Assembly: GCF_014643535.1 (NCBI RefSeq)
Contig: NZ_BMJQ01000007.1
Span: forward strand, 270,923 to 334,922
Length of the DNA stretch: 64,000 bases
From: Aliidongia dinghuensis
Lineage (GTDB): Bacteria > Pseudomonadota > Alphaproteobacteria > ATCC43930 > CGMCC-115725
Direction of reading: 5' to 3'
The translations under genes were made by a program, and so were the position numbers. Under the pieces are notes generated by a model. It was not told the DNA's origin, did not search any database, and was given only the letters and a program-made list of their open reading frames with translations. Position 1 is the stretch's first letter, and each line of letters starts with the position of its first letter. This document shows positions 1 to 9,913 of this stretch, piece after piece.

Positions 1-632
1 AGGCGGAAGGCTTCCAGGTCCATTGCTACAATGATGGGGCGGAAGCGCTCAAAGGGCTGGCGGCGCGGCCGGTCGACCTCGCGATCCTCGACATCAAGAT
101 GCCGCGCATGGACGGCATGGAACTGCTCGCCCACCTGCGCAAGCAGGGCAGCCTGCCGGTGATCTTCCTGACATCCAAGGACGACGAGATCGACGAGGCG
201 CTGGGCCTGCGCATGGGCGCCGACGACTACATCACCAAGCCGTTCTCACAGCGCCTGCTGATCGAGCGCATCCGGGCGCTCTTGCGCCGGGTCGAGCTCG
301 CCAAGGAAAAGCCCTCGACCGACGGTGACGCGCTCCTGACGCGCGGTGACCTGTTGCTCGACACGAGCCGCCATCTCTGCACCTGGCGCGGCCAGCAGGT
401 CGAGCTGACGGTGACCGAGTTCCTGATCCTGAAGTCGCTCGCCGCCCGGCCGGGTCACGTCAAAAACCGCGACCAGCTGATGGATGCGGCCTATGGCGAG
501 CATATCTATGTCGATGACCGCACCATCGACAGCCACATCAAGCGCCTGCGCAAGAAGTTCAAGGTGATCGACGACGATTTCAGCCATATCGAGACGCTCT
601 ATGGCGTTGGTTACCGATACAAAGAAGCCTGA
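1..632 (+). CDS. chvI: ChvI-type response regulator (5' end outside window)
   Basis: OmpR-family response regulator that binds DNA when phosphorylated by its partner kinase. The frame is open from base 3, so the N-terminus is cut by the window edge. Visible are the receiver core with the phosphoacceptor Asp in LAILDIKMP (codon 90-92), the FLTSKDD switch region, the conserved Lys in YITKPF, and a C-terminal winged helix ending GVGYRYKEA. The stop lies inside the next gene, the sensor kinase, which starts 32 bp upstream of it, so the pair is translationally coupled. The order ChvI-ChvG-HPr kinase is typical of alphaproteobacteria, where this system controls envelope and acid responses. The identity as ChvI rests on that context and on sequence resemblance. 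Confidence 0.9.
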   Translation, partial: AEGFQVHCYNDGAEALKGLAARPVDLAILDIKMPRMDGMELLAHLRKQGSLPVIFLTSKDDEIDEALGLRMGADDYITKPFSQRLLIERIRALLRRVELAKEKPSTDGDALLTRGDLLLDTSRHLCTWRGQQVELTVTEFLILKSLAARPGHVKNRDQLMDAAYGEHIYVDDRTIDSHIKRLRKKFKVIDDDFSHIETLYGVGYRYKEA

Positions 633-2286
633 GGCCGCGGCCCAACCGCGGCCCGACGACGCAGCGGGGCACAAGGTTCGCAAACTGCTCGCCCGGCCCC
701 GTACGTTCGGCCAGTTCTCGCTCAGCCGGCGCATGCTGGCCGTCAACGTCCTGGCCGTGGCGCTCCTGGGCGGCGGCATGCTCTATCTCGATCGCTACGA
801 GACGGGCCTCATCGATACCGAGTTGCAGGCGCTTGCGACCCAGGGCGGCATCTTCGCCGGCGCGTTGAGCGAGGGTGCCACACTCGAGGACCTGGGCGAT
901 CAGCCCGTCCTGGTGCCGAGCCTGGGCCAGGGGCTGATGCGTCGCCTGGTCGAGCCGACGCGGATCCGCGCGCGCCTGTTCCTGCCGAACGGCGTCATGA
1001 TCGCCGACAGCCGGACCATGCAGGGCCGCGGCGGTTCCATTCAGATCCAGGAGTTGCCGCCGCCCGACGAGGCAGGGCCTGGCTTGCTCCGGCGCTTCGT
1101 CGACAGCGTCTCGGGCCTGCTCCGCCGGCACGACCATCATCCGCCCTATGTCGAATATCCCCAGGCCGTCGCTGCCAACTACGAGGAAGTGACGGACGCG
1201 CTCGAGGGGCATATCACGCGCGAGGTCCGCTCCGACCAGCACGGCGGGCTCATCCTGAGCGTTGCCGTGCCGGTGAGGCGCTACAAGCAGGTGCTGGGCG
1301 CGGTCATGCTGCAGGTCGGTAGCGCCAACCTCGAGCAGAAGGTCGACTCGGTCAGGGCCGATATCCTGCGGCTGTTCATGATCGTGCTGGTCGTGACCGT
1401 GGCGCTCTCGCTCTATCTCGCCGGCACGATTGCCCGGCCGGTGCGCCGGCTCGCCCAGGCGGCCTACGAGATCCGCCACGGCGACGGGCGCAAGGTGGAC
1501 ATTCCCGACTTCAGCCGCCGGCACGACGAGATCGGCGAGCTGTCGGTGGCGCTCACGGCCATGACCGCCGCGATGTTCCGGCGCATGGACGCGATCGAGC
1601 GGTTCGCGGCCGACGTGGCGCACGAGATCAAGAATCCGCTGACCTCGCTCAGGAGTGCGGTCGAGACCGCGACGCGCGTGCAGGATCCCAAGCAGCAGAA
1701 GCGGCTGATGGCGATCATCCAGGACGACGTGACCCGGCTCGATCGCCTGATCAGCGACATTTCCGACGCTTCGCGCCTCGACGCCGAGATGAGCCGGCTC
1801 GAGCGCACGCCGGTCTCGATCGCCGGCATGCTCGGCACGCTGGTCGACGTCCACGCGACGACGCGCAGCGAGGAGGATCCGGTCCTGGAATATGAAGCGC
1901 CCGATTCCGGCGAGCGCCTCATGGTGCTGGGCAAGGAGGGCCGGCTCGTCCAGGTGTTCCGCAACCTGATCGGCAATGCCGCGTCGTTCAGCCCGGCCGG
2001 CGGCCGGATCGTGGTGCGCGCCGAACGGCAGGGGCCGGACGTGCTGATATCGGTCGAGGACGAGGGGCCGGGCGTGCCCGAGGGCAAGCTCGCCGCGATC
2101 TTCGACCGGTTCTATTCGGAGCGGCCGGCCGGCGAGAAGTTCGGCACCCACTCTGGTCTCGGCCTGTCGATCTCCAAGCAGATCGCCGAGGCGCACGGCG
2201 GGGCGATCTGGGCCGAGAACCGGCGTGACGAGGCGGGTCAGGTGCAGGGCGCGCGCTTCTGCGTCCGTCTGCCCGCCGCGCGCTGA
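601..2286 (+). CDS. chvG: ChvG-type sensor histidine kinase
   Basis: Membrane sensor kinase, 561 residues, partner of the upstream regulator. An N-terminal cytosolic stretch precedes a membrane segment near residues 48-65. A periplasmic sensor region follows to about 255, then a second membrane segment (about 256-278), a HAMP linker, and a dimerisation helix with the phosphoacceptor His in [13 protein letters not shown]. The ATPase domain shows an N box around [19 protein letters not shown] (G1) and SGLGLSI (G2). The ATG at 601 overlaps chvI. In the family, the periplasmic domain responds to envelope or acid stress. The gene leads straight into the PTS regulatory genes, a conserved arrangement. 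Confidence 0.92.
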   Translation: MALVTDTKKPEAAAQPRPDDAAGHKVRKLLARPRTFGQFSLSRRMLAVNVLAVALLGGGMLYLDRYETGLIDTELQALATQGGIFAGALSEGATLEDLGDQPVLVPSLGQGLMRRLVEPTRIRARLFLPNGVMIADSRTMQGRGGSIQIQELPPPDEAGPGLLRRFVDSVSGLLRRHDHHPPYVEYPQAVAANYEEVTDALEGHITREVRSDQHGGLILSVAVPVRRYKQVLGAVMLQVGSANLEQKVDSVRADILRLFMIVLVVTVALSLYLAGTIARPVRRLAQAAYEIRHGDGRKVDIPDFSRRHDEIGELSVALTAMTAAMFRRMDAIERFAADVAHEIKNPLTSLRSAVETATRVQDPKQQKRLMAIIQDDVTRLDRLISDISDASRLDAEMSRLERTPVSIAGMLGTLVDVHATTRSEEDPVLEYEAPDSGERLMVLGKEGRLVQVFRNLIGNAASFSPAGGRIVVRAERQGPDVLISVEDEGPGVPEGKLAAIFDRFYSERPAGEKFGTHSGLGLSISKQIAEAHGGAIWAENRRDEAGQVQGARFCVRLPAAR

Positions 2287-2308
2287 GCCGCCCCTGGACC
2301 GCCCGGCC

Positions 2309-3748
2309 ATGACGCTTCATCACGGCACGGTCGTCGCCTTCGACGGGCGCGCCGTGATGTTGCGCGGCCAGCCCGGCACCGGCAAGTCCGACCTGGCATT
2401 GCGGCTGATCGCACTCGGCGCGGAGTTGGTCGCCGACGACCAGGTCGAGCTTGTGGCCGAGGGGGACGGGATCGTGGCGCGCGCACCGCCGACGATCGCC
2501 GGGATGATCGAGGTGCGCGGGCTCGGCATCCGCACGCTGCCGCACCGACCGTGGGCCTCGCTCGCGCTCGTGGCGGATCTGGTCGCGCCGGACAAGGTCG
2601 AGCGCCTGCCCGAGCCGGCGACGGCGATGATCGAGGGGCGGGAGATTCCGATCCTGACGCTCGATCCTTTCACGGCGTCGGCGCCCATCAAGCTGCTGCT
2701 GGCGCTCGGATTATCGCCGACGGCTGGCGCCGGGCCCCGCATCGGGTATAAACAGAGGGCCATGATCGATCCCTCTCCCGCTCAGGGACTTACGCAGGAT
2801 GTGCCGCCGGTTGTCGCGTCGGCGCGCGTCGTGCTCGTTACCGGCCTCTCCGGTGCCGGCCGGTCCACGGCCCTCAAGATGCTCGAAGACATGGGCTACG
2901 AGGCGGTCGATAATCTGCCGCTTTCGCTGTTGCCCCGCCTCGTCGGCGCCACGGGCAGGCGCGCCCGGCCGATTGCCGTCGGCATCGACATCCGGACGCG
3001 CGATTTCGCGGTCACCGGCCTGCTTGCCGAACTCGACCGGCTGATCGCCGCTGAACGGATCGAGGCGAAGCTCGTGTTCCTCGATTGCGATGACGACGCG
3101 CTCGCCCGGCGCTACACCGAGACGCGTCGGCGCCATCCGCTGGCCGGCGATCGCCCGGTCATGGACGGTATCCGTCTCGAGCGCGACCGGGTCTCGCCGC
3201 TCCGCGCCCGCGCCGACGTGGTGATCGACACCTCCGTACTGAAGCCGCAGGACCTGAAGCGACTGCTCACCGGTCATTTCGGGCTCGGCGGCCGGCCGAG
3301 CCTCGGCATCTTCGTCACGTCCTTCTCGTTCCGGCAGGGCCTGCCGCGCGAGGCCGACCTGGTGTTCGACGTTCGCTTCCTCGACAATCCCTATTACGAC
3401 CCGGTGCTGCGGCCGCTGACCGGCCTCGATGCGCCGGTTCAGGCGCATATCACCGCCGACCCGGTCTTTGCCGACTTCTTCGACAATCTGGTGCGGCTGA
3501 TCCAGCCGTTGCTGCCGCGCTATGACCACGAGGGCAAGTCCTATCTCACCATCGCCATCGGTTGCACCGGCGGGCGCCACCGGTCGGTCTATGTTGCCGA
3601 ACGGATCGGCGCCTGGCTCGCCGCCCATGGTCAGACCGTCACGGTCGCGCATCGGGATATTTCTCGCCCCGTCAACCACCATGCCGAGGTTCCGATGGAC
3701 GACAAGCCGGTCTCCCCTTCCAGCAGCACCTTAAGGGAACACGCATGA
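2309..3748 (+). CDS. HPr kinase (short form) fused in frame to RapZ nucleotide-binding protein
   Basis: One uninterrupted 479-codon frame holds two proteins that are normally separate. Residues 1 to about 140 are the short alphaproteobacterial HPr kinase/phosphorylase, with Walker A GQPGTGKS, VADDQVEL, and the signature EVRGLGI followed by LDPFTASAPIK. Residues from about 155 are RapZ, with GLSGAGRS near its start and GCTGGRHRSV near its end. HPr kinase modifies the regulatory Ser of HPr; RapZ binds RNA/nucleotides and, in enterobacteria, guides RNase E. No stop separates the halves. An in-frame ATG at 2762 preceded by AGAGGG could give free RapZ by internal initiation. The stop overlaps the EIIA start (ATGA). 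Either a true fusion or a lost stop is possible. Confidence 0.85.
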   Translation: MTLHHGTVVAFDGRAVMLRGQPGTGKSDLALRLIALGAELVADDQVELVAEGDGIVARAPPTIAGMIEVRGLGIRTLPHRPWASLALVADLVAPDKVERLPEPATAMIEGREIPILTLDPFTASAPIKLLLALGLSPTAGAGPRIGYKQRAMIDPSPAQGLTQDVPPVVASARVVLVTGLSGAGRSTALKMLEDMGYEAVDNLPLSLLPRLVGATGRRARPIAVGIDIRTRDFAVTGLLAELDRLIAAERIEAKLVFLDCDDDALARRYTETRRRHPLAGDRPVMDGIRLERDRVSPLRARADVVIDTSVLKPQDLKRLLTGHFGLGGRPSLGIFVTSFSFRQGLPREADLVFDVRFLDNPYYDPVLRPLTGLDAPVQAHITADPVFADFFDNLVRLIQPLLPRYDHEGKSYLTIAIGCTGGRHRSVYVAERIGAWLAAHGQTVTVAHRDISRPVNHHAEVPMDDKPVSPSSSTLREHA

Positions 3749-4152
3749 TCGGAATGGTTCTCGTGACCCACGGCCGGCTCGCCGCCGAATTCATCGCGGC
3801 ACTCGAGCACGTCGTCGGCCCGCAAACGAATATCGCCGCCGTCTGCATCGGCCCCGAGGACGACATGGAAAAGCGCCGGCAGGATATTCTCGACGACATC
3901 GCCAAGGTCGACGCCGGCCGCGGCGTCGTGATCCTGACCGACATGTTCGGCGGCACGCCGTCGAACCTCGCGATCTCGGTGATGGAAAAGGCCCGGATCG
4001 AGGTGATCGCCGGCATCAACCTGCCGATGCTGATCAAGCTCGCGAGCCTGCGCCAGACGGAGTCGCTGGGCGCCGCCGTTACCGGCGCGCAGGAGGCCGG
4101 GCGGAAATATATCAACGTCGCCTCGCAGCTGCTTGCCGATGCGCGCGGGTGA
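3745..4152 (+). CDS. PTS EIIA component, mannose family
   Basis: 135-residue EIIA-Man-type protein that would accept phosphate from HPr. The active His is residue 9 in MVLVTHGRL, and the fold signature DMFGGTPSN is present. No EIIB/EIIC sugar permease is seen, so, as in related alphaproteobacteria, this probably works in regulation rather than sugar uptake. It starts at an ATGA overlap with the preceding stop and is followed at once by HPr. Confidence 0.93.
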   Translation: MIGMVLVTHGRLAAEFIAALEHVVGPQTNIAAVCIGPEDDMEKRRQDILDDIAKVDAGRGVVILTDMFGGTPSNLAISVMEKARIEVIAGINLPMLIKLASLRQTESLGAAVTGAQEAGRKYINVASQLLADARG

Positions 4153-4160
4153 GGCGCGCC

Positions 4161-4460
4161 ATGGCTGACGAGGAGATGATGGAAGGCGTCACCGTGCGCC
4201 GGATGGTGACGATCTGCAACAAGCGCGGTCTGCACGCGCGCGCCGCCGCCCGGTTCGTTAAGCTGGCTGAGCAGTTCGACGCCGACATCCGGGTTGCAAA
4301 GAACGGCAGCGTCGTCAGCGGCCGCTCGATCATGGGGTTGATGATGCTGGCGGCATCGATCGGCACGACGATCGAGATTCGTGCGACGGGCCGGCAGGCC
4401 GACGTCGCGGTGGCGGCGATGGCCGGCCTCGTGTCGGACGCCTTCGATGAGCAAGACTGA
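4161..4460 (+). CDS. ptsH: HPr phosphocarrier protein
   Basis: 99-residue HPr. The catalytic His lies in the signature RGLHARAAA, and the regulatory Ser recognised by HPr kinase is in SGRSIMGLMML. Both phosphorylation sites are therefore present, matching the kinase encoded just upstream. I chose ATG 4161, which has GAGG 6 bp upstream. A GTG at 4149 overlapping the EIIA stop would add four residues. The end overlaps ptsI by 14 bp. Confidence 0.93.
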   Translation: MADEEMMEGVTVRRMVTICNKRGLHARAAARFVKLAEQFDADIRVAKNGSVVSGRSIMGLMMLAASIGTTIEIRATGRQADVAVAAMAGLVSDAFDEQD

Positions 4461-6273
4461 GAAGACGCGGATCCCTGAGCCAGAGACGGCCGCGCATCCG
4501 ACGGCCGCTCATCCGACTGGCGTGCATCCGACGGGCGCGCGACCCGAACGGGTGATGACGGGCCTCGGCGTGTCGCCGGGCCTGGCGCTGGGCTCGGCCC
4601 ATGTCTCTGACATCGCGGCGCTCTCGGTGCCGGAATACGGCATCGCGCCGGACGAGATCAGGGCCGAGCTCGACCGGTTCGACGCGGCCATCTCGCTGTC
4701 GCGCCACCAGCTCCTGAAGCTCAAGGAGAAGTCGGCGGCGCTGCATGGGTCCGCGGCCGAGGAGGTGGGCTACCTGCTCGACGCGCATCTCGCCATGCTG
4801 ACCCATTCGCGCCTGGTCCGCGGCGTAGTGGCGCGTATCCAGGGCCAGGCGATCAACGCCGAGGCGGCGGTCCGCATCGAGATCGAGGCGATCGCTGAGA
4901 GCTTTGCGCTGATGGGCGATGTCTATCTCGCCGCCCGCATCGACGATATTCGCGTCGTGGGATCGCGGCTCATCCGCAACCTGACCAAGACGCCGTTCAC
5001 CGCCATCGGCAAGCTGCCGCAGGGCACGGTGCTGCTGGCCGACGAGCTGACGCCGGCCGACACGGCGCTCATGGACCCGAGCCGGATTGCCGGCTTCGCG
5101 ACCGCGCTCGGCGGTGCGGAGAGCCATACGGCGATCATGGCGCGCTCGCTCGGCATCCCCGCCGTGCTCGGCTGCGTCGGGCTGCTGCAGGGCATCGGTC
5201 ACGGCGACGTGGTGCTGATCAACGGCACGGCCGGCACGGTGACGATCAACCCGTCGCCCGCGACACTCGCACAATACGAGGCCGAACGGCTGGTGGCGCT
5301 GCGCGAGAAGCGCCAGCTCGACCGGCTGCGGCAGCTGCCGTCGATCACCCGCGACGGCATCGAGATCGAGCTGCAGGCCAACCTCGAACTGCCGCGCGAG
5401 CTTGCCCAGGCGACCGAAGTCGCGGCGGCCGGCATCGGCCTGGTGCGAACCGAATTCCTGTTCATGAACCGCGAGGAATCGCCGAGCGAGGACGAACAGG
5501 TCGAGGCGCTGAGCCTTTTGGTGCGCGGCATGGCGGGCAAGCCGGTGACGATCCGCACGCTTGATATCGGTGGCGATAAGCTCGCTTACAGCCTGCGCGG
5601 CATCACGGCCGACAGCCCGAATCCGGCGCTGGGCCTGCGCGCGATCCGGCTGTCGCTGAAATATCGGCCACTGCTCGAGACGCAGCTGGCGGCGATCCTG
5701 CGCGCCGGCGCCGAGGGGCCGGTGCGCATCCTGTTGCCGATGATCTCGTCGCTGGCCGAGGTGCGCGAGACGCGAGAGGTGCTGCTGGCAACGGCCGAGC
5801 GGCTCAAGGCGGCCGGCGTCCGGATCGCCGATCCGCTGCCGCCGCTCGGCATCATGATCGAGGTGCCGGGGGCAGCGCTCACCGCCGATGCCTTTGCCGC
5901 CGAGTGCGATTTCTTCGCCCTTGGCACCAATGACTTGACGCAATACGCGCTCGCGATCGACCGTGGCGACGACCAGGTCGCCTATCTCTACAACACGCTG
6001 CACCCGGGCGTGCTGCGGCTCATCCAGTTCGCGGCGGAGGCGGCGGTGCGTGCCGGCATCCCGATCAGCGTGTGCGGCGAGATCGCGGGCGATCCGCGCT
6101 ACACGCCGCTGCTGCTCGGCCTCGGCATCCGCACGCTGTCGATGGCGCCGGCGAGCCTGCCGCGCGTGAAGCAGCGGCTGCGCATGATCAGCATCGCCGA
6201 GGCGAACCGGCTGGTGAGCCAAGTGATGACGCAGTCGGATCCTGGCCGGATCGCATCTTTGCTCGAATATTGA
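4447..6273 (+). CDS. ptsI: PTS enzyme I (phosphoenolpyruvate-protein phosphotransferase)
   Basis: 608-residue enzyme I that takes phosphate from PEP and passes it to HPr. The phosphohistidine domain carries GGAESHTAIMARSLGIP, and the PEP-binding barrel shows LVRTEFLFMNRE, the central RILLPMIS region, LGTNDLTQYA and CGEIAGDP near the end. There is no N-terminal GAF domain, so this is not PtsP. Residues about 12-32 are a low-complexity repeat of a five-residue AHPTx unit not expected in the family. The start overlaps the end of ptsH, closing a fully overlapping operon with hprK-rapZ and EIIA. Confidence 0.93.
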   Translation: MSKTEKTRIPEPETAAHPTAAHPTGVHPTGARPERVMTGLGVSPGLALGSAHVSDIAALSVPEYGIAPDEIRAELDRFDAAISLSRHQLLKLKEKSAALHGSAAEEVGYLLDAHLAMLTHSRLVRGVVARIQGQAINAEAAVRIEIEAIAESFALMGDVYLAARIDDIRVVGSRLIRNLTKTPFTAIGKLPQGTVLLADELTPADTALMDPSRIAGFATALGGAESHTAIMARSLGIPAVLGCVGLLQGIGHGDVVLINGTAGTVTINPSPATLAQYEAERLVALREKRQLDRLRQLPSITRDGIEIELQANLELPRELAQATEVAAAGIGLVRTEFLFMNREESPSEDEQVEALSLLVRGMAGKPVTIRTLDIGGDKLAYSLRGITADSPNPALGLRAIRLSLKYRPLLETQLAAILRAGAEGPVRILLPMISSLAEVRETREVLLATAERLKAAGVRIADPLPPLGIMIEVPGAALTADAFAAECDFFALGTNDLTQYALAIDRGDDQVAYLYNTLHPGVLRLIQFAAEAAVRAGIPISVCGEIAGDPRYTPLLLGLGIRTLSMAPASLPRVKQRLRMISIAEANRLVSQVMTQSDPGRIASLLEY

Positions 6274-6303
6274 CGCCGCCGGCGTCGGGGACGCCGGCGG
6301 CGT
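6273..6303. terminator. Strong hairpin after ptsI
   Basis: A 14-bp perfect inverted repeat (6273-6286 and 6290-6303) with a 3-base loop immediately follows the ptsI stop. It lacks a clear T run, so termination is inferred from position and stem strength. Confidence 0.5.
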
Positions 6304-6356
6304 TGCTGGATGAACCCGTGCGACCGATCTAATGGGACCGGGCGCGCGTCAGATCG

Positions 6357-6809
6357 TCAGCCGACCTTGGCCTTGGCCTTCGCCGGCCGCTCGTCCCGGG
6401 CGCGGGAGCCGAGGCCGATCTGCTTCGCCAGCGTCGAGCGCTGGGTCGCGTAGTTCGGCGCCACCATCGGATAGTCGGGCGGCAGGCCCCAGCGGGCGCG
6501 ATATTCGTCCGGCGTCATGTTGTAGGACGTCGCCAGATGCCGCTTCAGCATCTTCAGCTGCTTCCCGTCCTCGAGGCAGATGATGTAGTCGGGCGTGACC
6601 GAGCGCTTGATCGGCACGGCCGGCTCCGGCCGCTCGGGGGCGGCTTCGGCCGCACTCGCCTGCGGCGTGGTGAAGGCGTTGTAGACGGTCGCGATCACGT
6701 TCGGCAGGTCGCTGGCCGCGACCGGGTTCTTCTTCAGGTAGCTGGCGATGACATCCGTCACCATGCGCAGCACCTCGCCGTGATTGGAGGGGGTCGGCTT
6801 GTCGGACAT
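6357..6809 (-). CDS. MucR/Ros-family transcriptional regulator
   Basis: 150-residue regulator. The N-terminal oligomerisation region (residues about 10-50, ending VIATVYNAFT) and the DNA-binding core with CLEDGKQLKMLKRHLATSY and MTPDEYRARWGLPPDYP are typical of MucR. The Cys and first His of the zinc site are visible, but the usual second His (HLxTH) reads HLATS. Zinc ligation may therefore be altered, as in some family members that dispense with zinc. MucR proteins silence AT-rich promoters and control surface and virulence genes. The neighbour at 6881 shares a similar N-terminal region. Confidence 0.9.
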   Translation of the reverse strand: MSDKPTPSNHGEVLRMVTDVIASYLKKNPVAASDLPNVIATVYNAFTTPQASAAEAAPERPEPAVPIKRSVTPDYIICLEDGKQLKMLKRHLATSYNMTPDEYRARWGLPPDYPMVAPNYATQRSTLAKQIGLGSRARDERPAKAKAKVG

Positions 6810-6880
6810 GTCTTGATCCTATCCTCGAGACTGAGAACGCTGGAACGGTTACAGCGCCGGCCGCCGGGCGCGCGCGGACA

Positions 6881-7705
6881 TCACTTCGACGGGGTCATGC
6901 GGCGGGTGTTGCGCAGCCGCTCGATGCCGCCCAGGACCTGCTCCGCCTCCTCACGGGCGTTGAAGGCGCGGGCGCCGTCGCGCTTGACCTCGACCAGGAT
7001 CGAACGGGCCTGCCGGCGTACCATGGTCGTGCCGTCGCCGCCCAGGAGACTGGTCGCCGCCGGGCTGCTGCGGCCCGGCAGGCTCAGGGTCAGCAGCTTG
7101 ACGCGCCCGCGTCCCAGATCCTCGACCGTCGCCTCGATCTCCTGGTCCTTGTAGAGGCGCTTGATCGCCGACTGCTCGAGCACGCTGCGCTCGAGTGCCA
7201 CGTCGCCCGAGACGCCGGTCAGGCGCAAGGCGCCCTTGCCGGTCTTGCTGTCGAACCATTTGACGACGCCGCGCACGGCGCCACCGGTCTGGCGGACGGG
7301 TTGCAGCGCCGCCACCGGGTCATGCTCCGGTTGGACGATCTCGGCCCGGCGCAGCAGGCGCGGCTGCGGCGCCGGCTCCGGTGCCACATCCACCGGTGGT
7401 TCCGGTTCCGGCGCTTCCTCGACGTTCCGGCGGCGCGCACGTGTCACGGTGACGCGCTCGGCGCGAAGCTTCGGCGCCACCGCGGCAGCGTCGTCATCCG
7501 CCGCCTCGACCGCGGTTTCGACCACGGCAGGCTTCGCCGGGCGGGCTGGGGCGCGTTCGGTCTTGGCGGTCGCCGCGCCGAGATTGTCGACGGTGCGCAC
7601 GATGTTCGCGATCGTCTCGGCCACGTCCGTGACGGATGTGGGCTGGGCTGCGAGAATCCGAGTGATGAAACGAATGGTCTCCGGTGATGGAGAGCTGGCT
7701 GTCAT
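6881..7705 (-). CDS. Cold-shock-domain protein with MucR-like N-terminal helical region
   Basis: 274 residues. The first about 45 residues resemble the oligomerisation segment of MucR proteins. A Pro/Ala/Glu-rich linker follows to about 140, then a cold-shock domain with GVVKWFDSKTGKGALRL (RNP1-like motif altered from the usual GFGFI). A basic C-terminal tail comes last. Cold-shock domains bind single-stranded RNA/DNA. GAAGG lies upstream of the ATG at 7705. It lies 70 bp upstream of, and on the same strand as, the mucR-like gene. Role inferred as a nucleic-acid-binding regulator; the N-terminal resemblance is my reading and untested. Confidence 0.7.
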   Translation of the reverse strand: MTASSPSPETIRFITRILAAQPTSVTDVAETIANIVRTVDNLGAATAKTERAPARPAKPAVVETAVEAADDDAAAVAPKLRAERVTVTRARRRNVEEAPEPEPPVDVAPEPAPQPRLLRRAEIVQPEHDPVAALQPVRQTGGAVRGVVKWFDSKTGKGALRLTGVSGDVALERSVLEQSAIKRLYKDQEIEATVEDLGRGRVKLLTLSLPGRSSPAATSLLGGDGTTMVRRQARSILVEVKRDGARAFNAREEAEQVLGGIERLRNTRRMTPSK

Positions 7706-8216
7706 TGGTAACCTTCACTAGACGACTCGACGACGGACGGGGATCATCCGTATCGGGAATTGGGCCCGAACTTGCCGGACCACAGCCGTTCGACACGTCG
7801 ATAGTGTCAAATTTCTCGATTTTGTTGACGTTCCGAGAGGAAACCACGGCCATTGCGGCGGATTTCGTCGTCACGGACACGTCGCCAAAGGGGACGCGGA
7901 ACGACTGCTAGACACCGTAAATAGTGCCTTGTCACAATAAACGGAAGAGGGGAACCGGAAAAAACATAAAAAAACTTCTCGAAAGCCGAGTTTCTCGTCG
8001 GTGCTCGCTCGCGAGCAAAGCCCCGGAGGCGGCAAGTCACAGCCACGTAATGCCCGCGGCGGACGAAAATGGTGTGCGGCTTAGGGCCGACTCGCGCAAA
8101 TGTTCGTCAAGATGCGGACGATTCGCGTGGCGTTCGACAGCGCCTAAGAGTGCAAGTCGAACGCCAATGATGAATCGGCCCGTCGCGGCCGTGGGGTGTC
8201 CGCTCAGGCGACCCGT
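7706..8216. other. Intergenic region, no gene supported
   Basis: About 510 bp between the cold-shock gene and the 3' end of lysS. On the minus strand a TTGACA at 7810-7805 could be the -35 box for the cold-shock gene. Around it lies a short inverted repeat GACAC-N7-GTGTC. Bases 7910-7985 are A-rich. Frames open here look like shadows with poor codon use. Confidence 0.4.
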
Positions 8217-9755
8217 TCAGGCGACCGGACGCATGGTCGGGAACGCGATCACGTCGCGAATCGCCGGGCTGTTGGTCAGCATCATGATCAGCCGGTCGAT
8301 GCCGACGCCAAGGCCGCCCGTGGGCGGCAGACCGTATTCGAGCGCCGTGATGAAATCGACGTCGAGCTGCTGGGCCTCGTCATCGCCCTTCTCGCGCTGC
8401 TTCATCTGCTCGGCGAAGCGGTCGAACTGGTCCTGCGGGTCGGTGAGCTCGGAATAGGCGTTGGTAAGCTCGATGCCGTTGACCACGGTCTCGAATCGCT
8501 CGACCAACCTTGGATTGTCCCGGTGGACCTTGGTGAGCGGCGAGATGTCGAGCGGATGGTCCGTGACGTGGGTCGGCTGGATCAGCGTGTGCTCGACCTT
8601 GTCGCCGAATACGGCCTCGACCGCCTGGCCCCAGCTCTCGTGCCCCTCGAGCTTGACGCCGAGGCGCTTGGCCGCGTCGCGCGCCGCCTCGGCCGTCTCG
8701 ATCGTGCTGAAATCGACGCCGGTCGCATCTTTGACGAGGTCGAGCATCGAGCGGCGCGCCCACGGCGCCTTGAAGTCGATCTCGTTGTCGCCGACCTGGA
8801 CCTTGGTCGTGCCGTTGGCGGCGATTGCCGCATGCTCGACCATCTCTTCGACCAGGGTCCGGATGTCGTTGTAGTCGGCGTAGGCCCAGTAGAGCTCCAT
8901 CATGGTGAATTCCGGATTGTGCCGCGGCGAGACGCCCTCGTTGCGGAAGTTCCGGTTGATCTCGAACACCTTGTCGGAGAGGCCGCCGACGATGAGCCGC
9001 TTCAGGTGCAGCTCGGGCGCGATGCGCAGGTAGAGATCCATGTCGAGCGCATTGTGATGCGTCACGAACGGCCGCGCCGTGGCGCCGCCCGCGATCGTGT
9101 GCAGCATCGGCGTCTCGACCTCGAGGAAGCCGCGCTCGATCAGGAAGTTGCGGATCGCGGCGATGATCAGGCTGCGCTTCCGGAGCGTCTCGCGGCTTTC
9201 CGGATTCATGATCAGGTCGAGGTAGCGCTGGCGGTAGCGCGTCTCGAGATCGGAGAGACCGTGGTACTTCTCGGGCAGCGGCAGGAGCGCCTTCGACAGC
9301 ACAACGACCTCGCTCGCATTGACCGTGAGCTCACCGCGCGGCGTGCGCCGGACGAGGCCGGTGACGCCGATCATGTCGCCGAGGTCCAGGAGCTTCACGA
9401 GCTCGACCTGCTCCGCCGGCAAGTAATCCTTGTGGCAGAACACCTGGATCTTGCCGCTTACGTCGTGCAGGTCGATGAACATGCCGGAATTGCGGATCGC
9501 CCGGATGCGGCCGCACACCTTGACCGTCTTCTCCGTCGTCTCGCCGGCCGGGAGATCCGCGTAGTCCCGCTCGATGTCGGTCGCGAGCGCCGTCCGCTCG
9601 TAGCGATACGGATAGGGATTAACACCCAGCCGCTTCATCGCCTCGAGTTTGCCCAGCCGCGCCTGGCGGAATTCGTTGGACGCGTTGGCGGCGCGGAAGG
9701 CGGCAGCCTCGTCGCGCGGCAGGGCAGGGGCCTCGGGCCGGTCGCTGGCAGTCAT
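8217..9755 (-). CDS. lysS: Lysyl-tRNA synthetase, class II
   Basis: 512-residue enzyme that charges tRNA-Lys. An N-terminal OB-fold anticodon-binding domain (about residues 60-160) precedes the class II catalytic core. Motif 1 lies around FLEVETPMLH, motif 2 is NRNFRNEGVSPRHNPEFTMM, and motif 3 is GGLGVGIDRLIMML. Length and start (ATG at 9755) fit the family. Confidence 0.97.
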   Translation of the reverse strand: MTASDRPEAPALPRDEAAAFRAANASNEFRQARLGKLEAMKRLGVNPYPYRYERTALATDIERDYADLPAGETTEKTVKVCGRIRAIRNSGMFIDLHDVSGKIQVFCHKDYLPAEQVELVKLLDLGDMIGVTGLVRRTPRGELTVNASEVVVLSKALLPLPEKYHGLSDLETRYRQRYLDLIMNPESRETLRKRSLIIAAIRNFLIERGFLEVETPMLHTIAGGATARPFVTHHNALDMDLYLRIAPELHLKRLIVGGLSDKVFEINRNFRNEGVSPRHNPEFTMMELYWAYADYNDIRTLVEEMVEHAAIAANGTTKVQVGDNEIDFKAPWARRSMLDLVKDATGVDFSTIETAEAARDAAKRLGVKLEGHESWGQAVEAVFGDKVEHTLIQPTHVTDHPLDISPLTKVHRDNPRLVERFETVVNGIELTNAYSELTDPQDQFDRFAEQMKQREKGDDEAQQLDVDFITALEYGLPPTGGLGVGIDRLIMMLTNSPAIRDVIAFPTMRPVA

Positions 9756-9913
9756 GGTGTCCCGTTCGCTGGACCAGTGGAAAACATGAAAGTCCCTTAC
9801 TAGCGGCCGTCGATGGGGACCACAAGGCGCATCCCAAGCATGGCCGCCCCTTGCCAGGCGCCCGGCAATCGGTTTCTTATGAACCGGTTTTGGAACAAAA
9901 CGAGGACGAAGCC

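Noticed and set aside
4330..6222. 630-codon open frame on minus
   Set aside because: Antisense shadow of ptsI.
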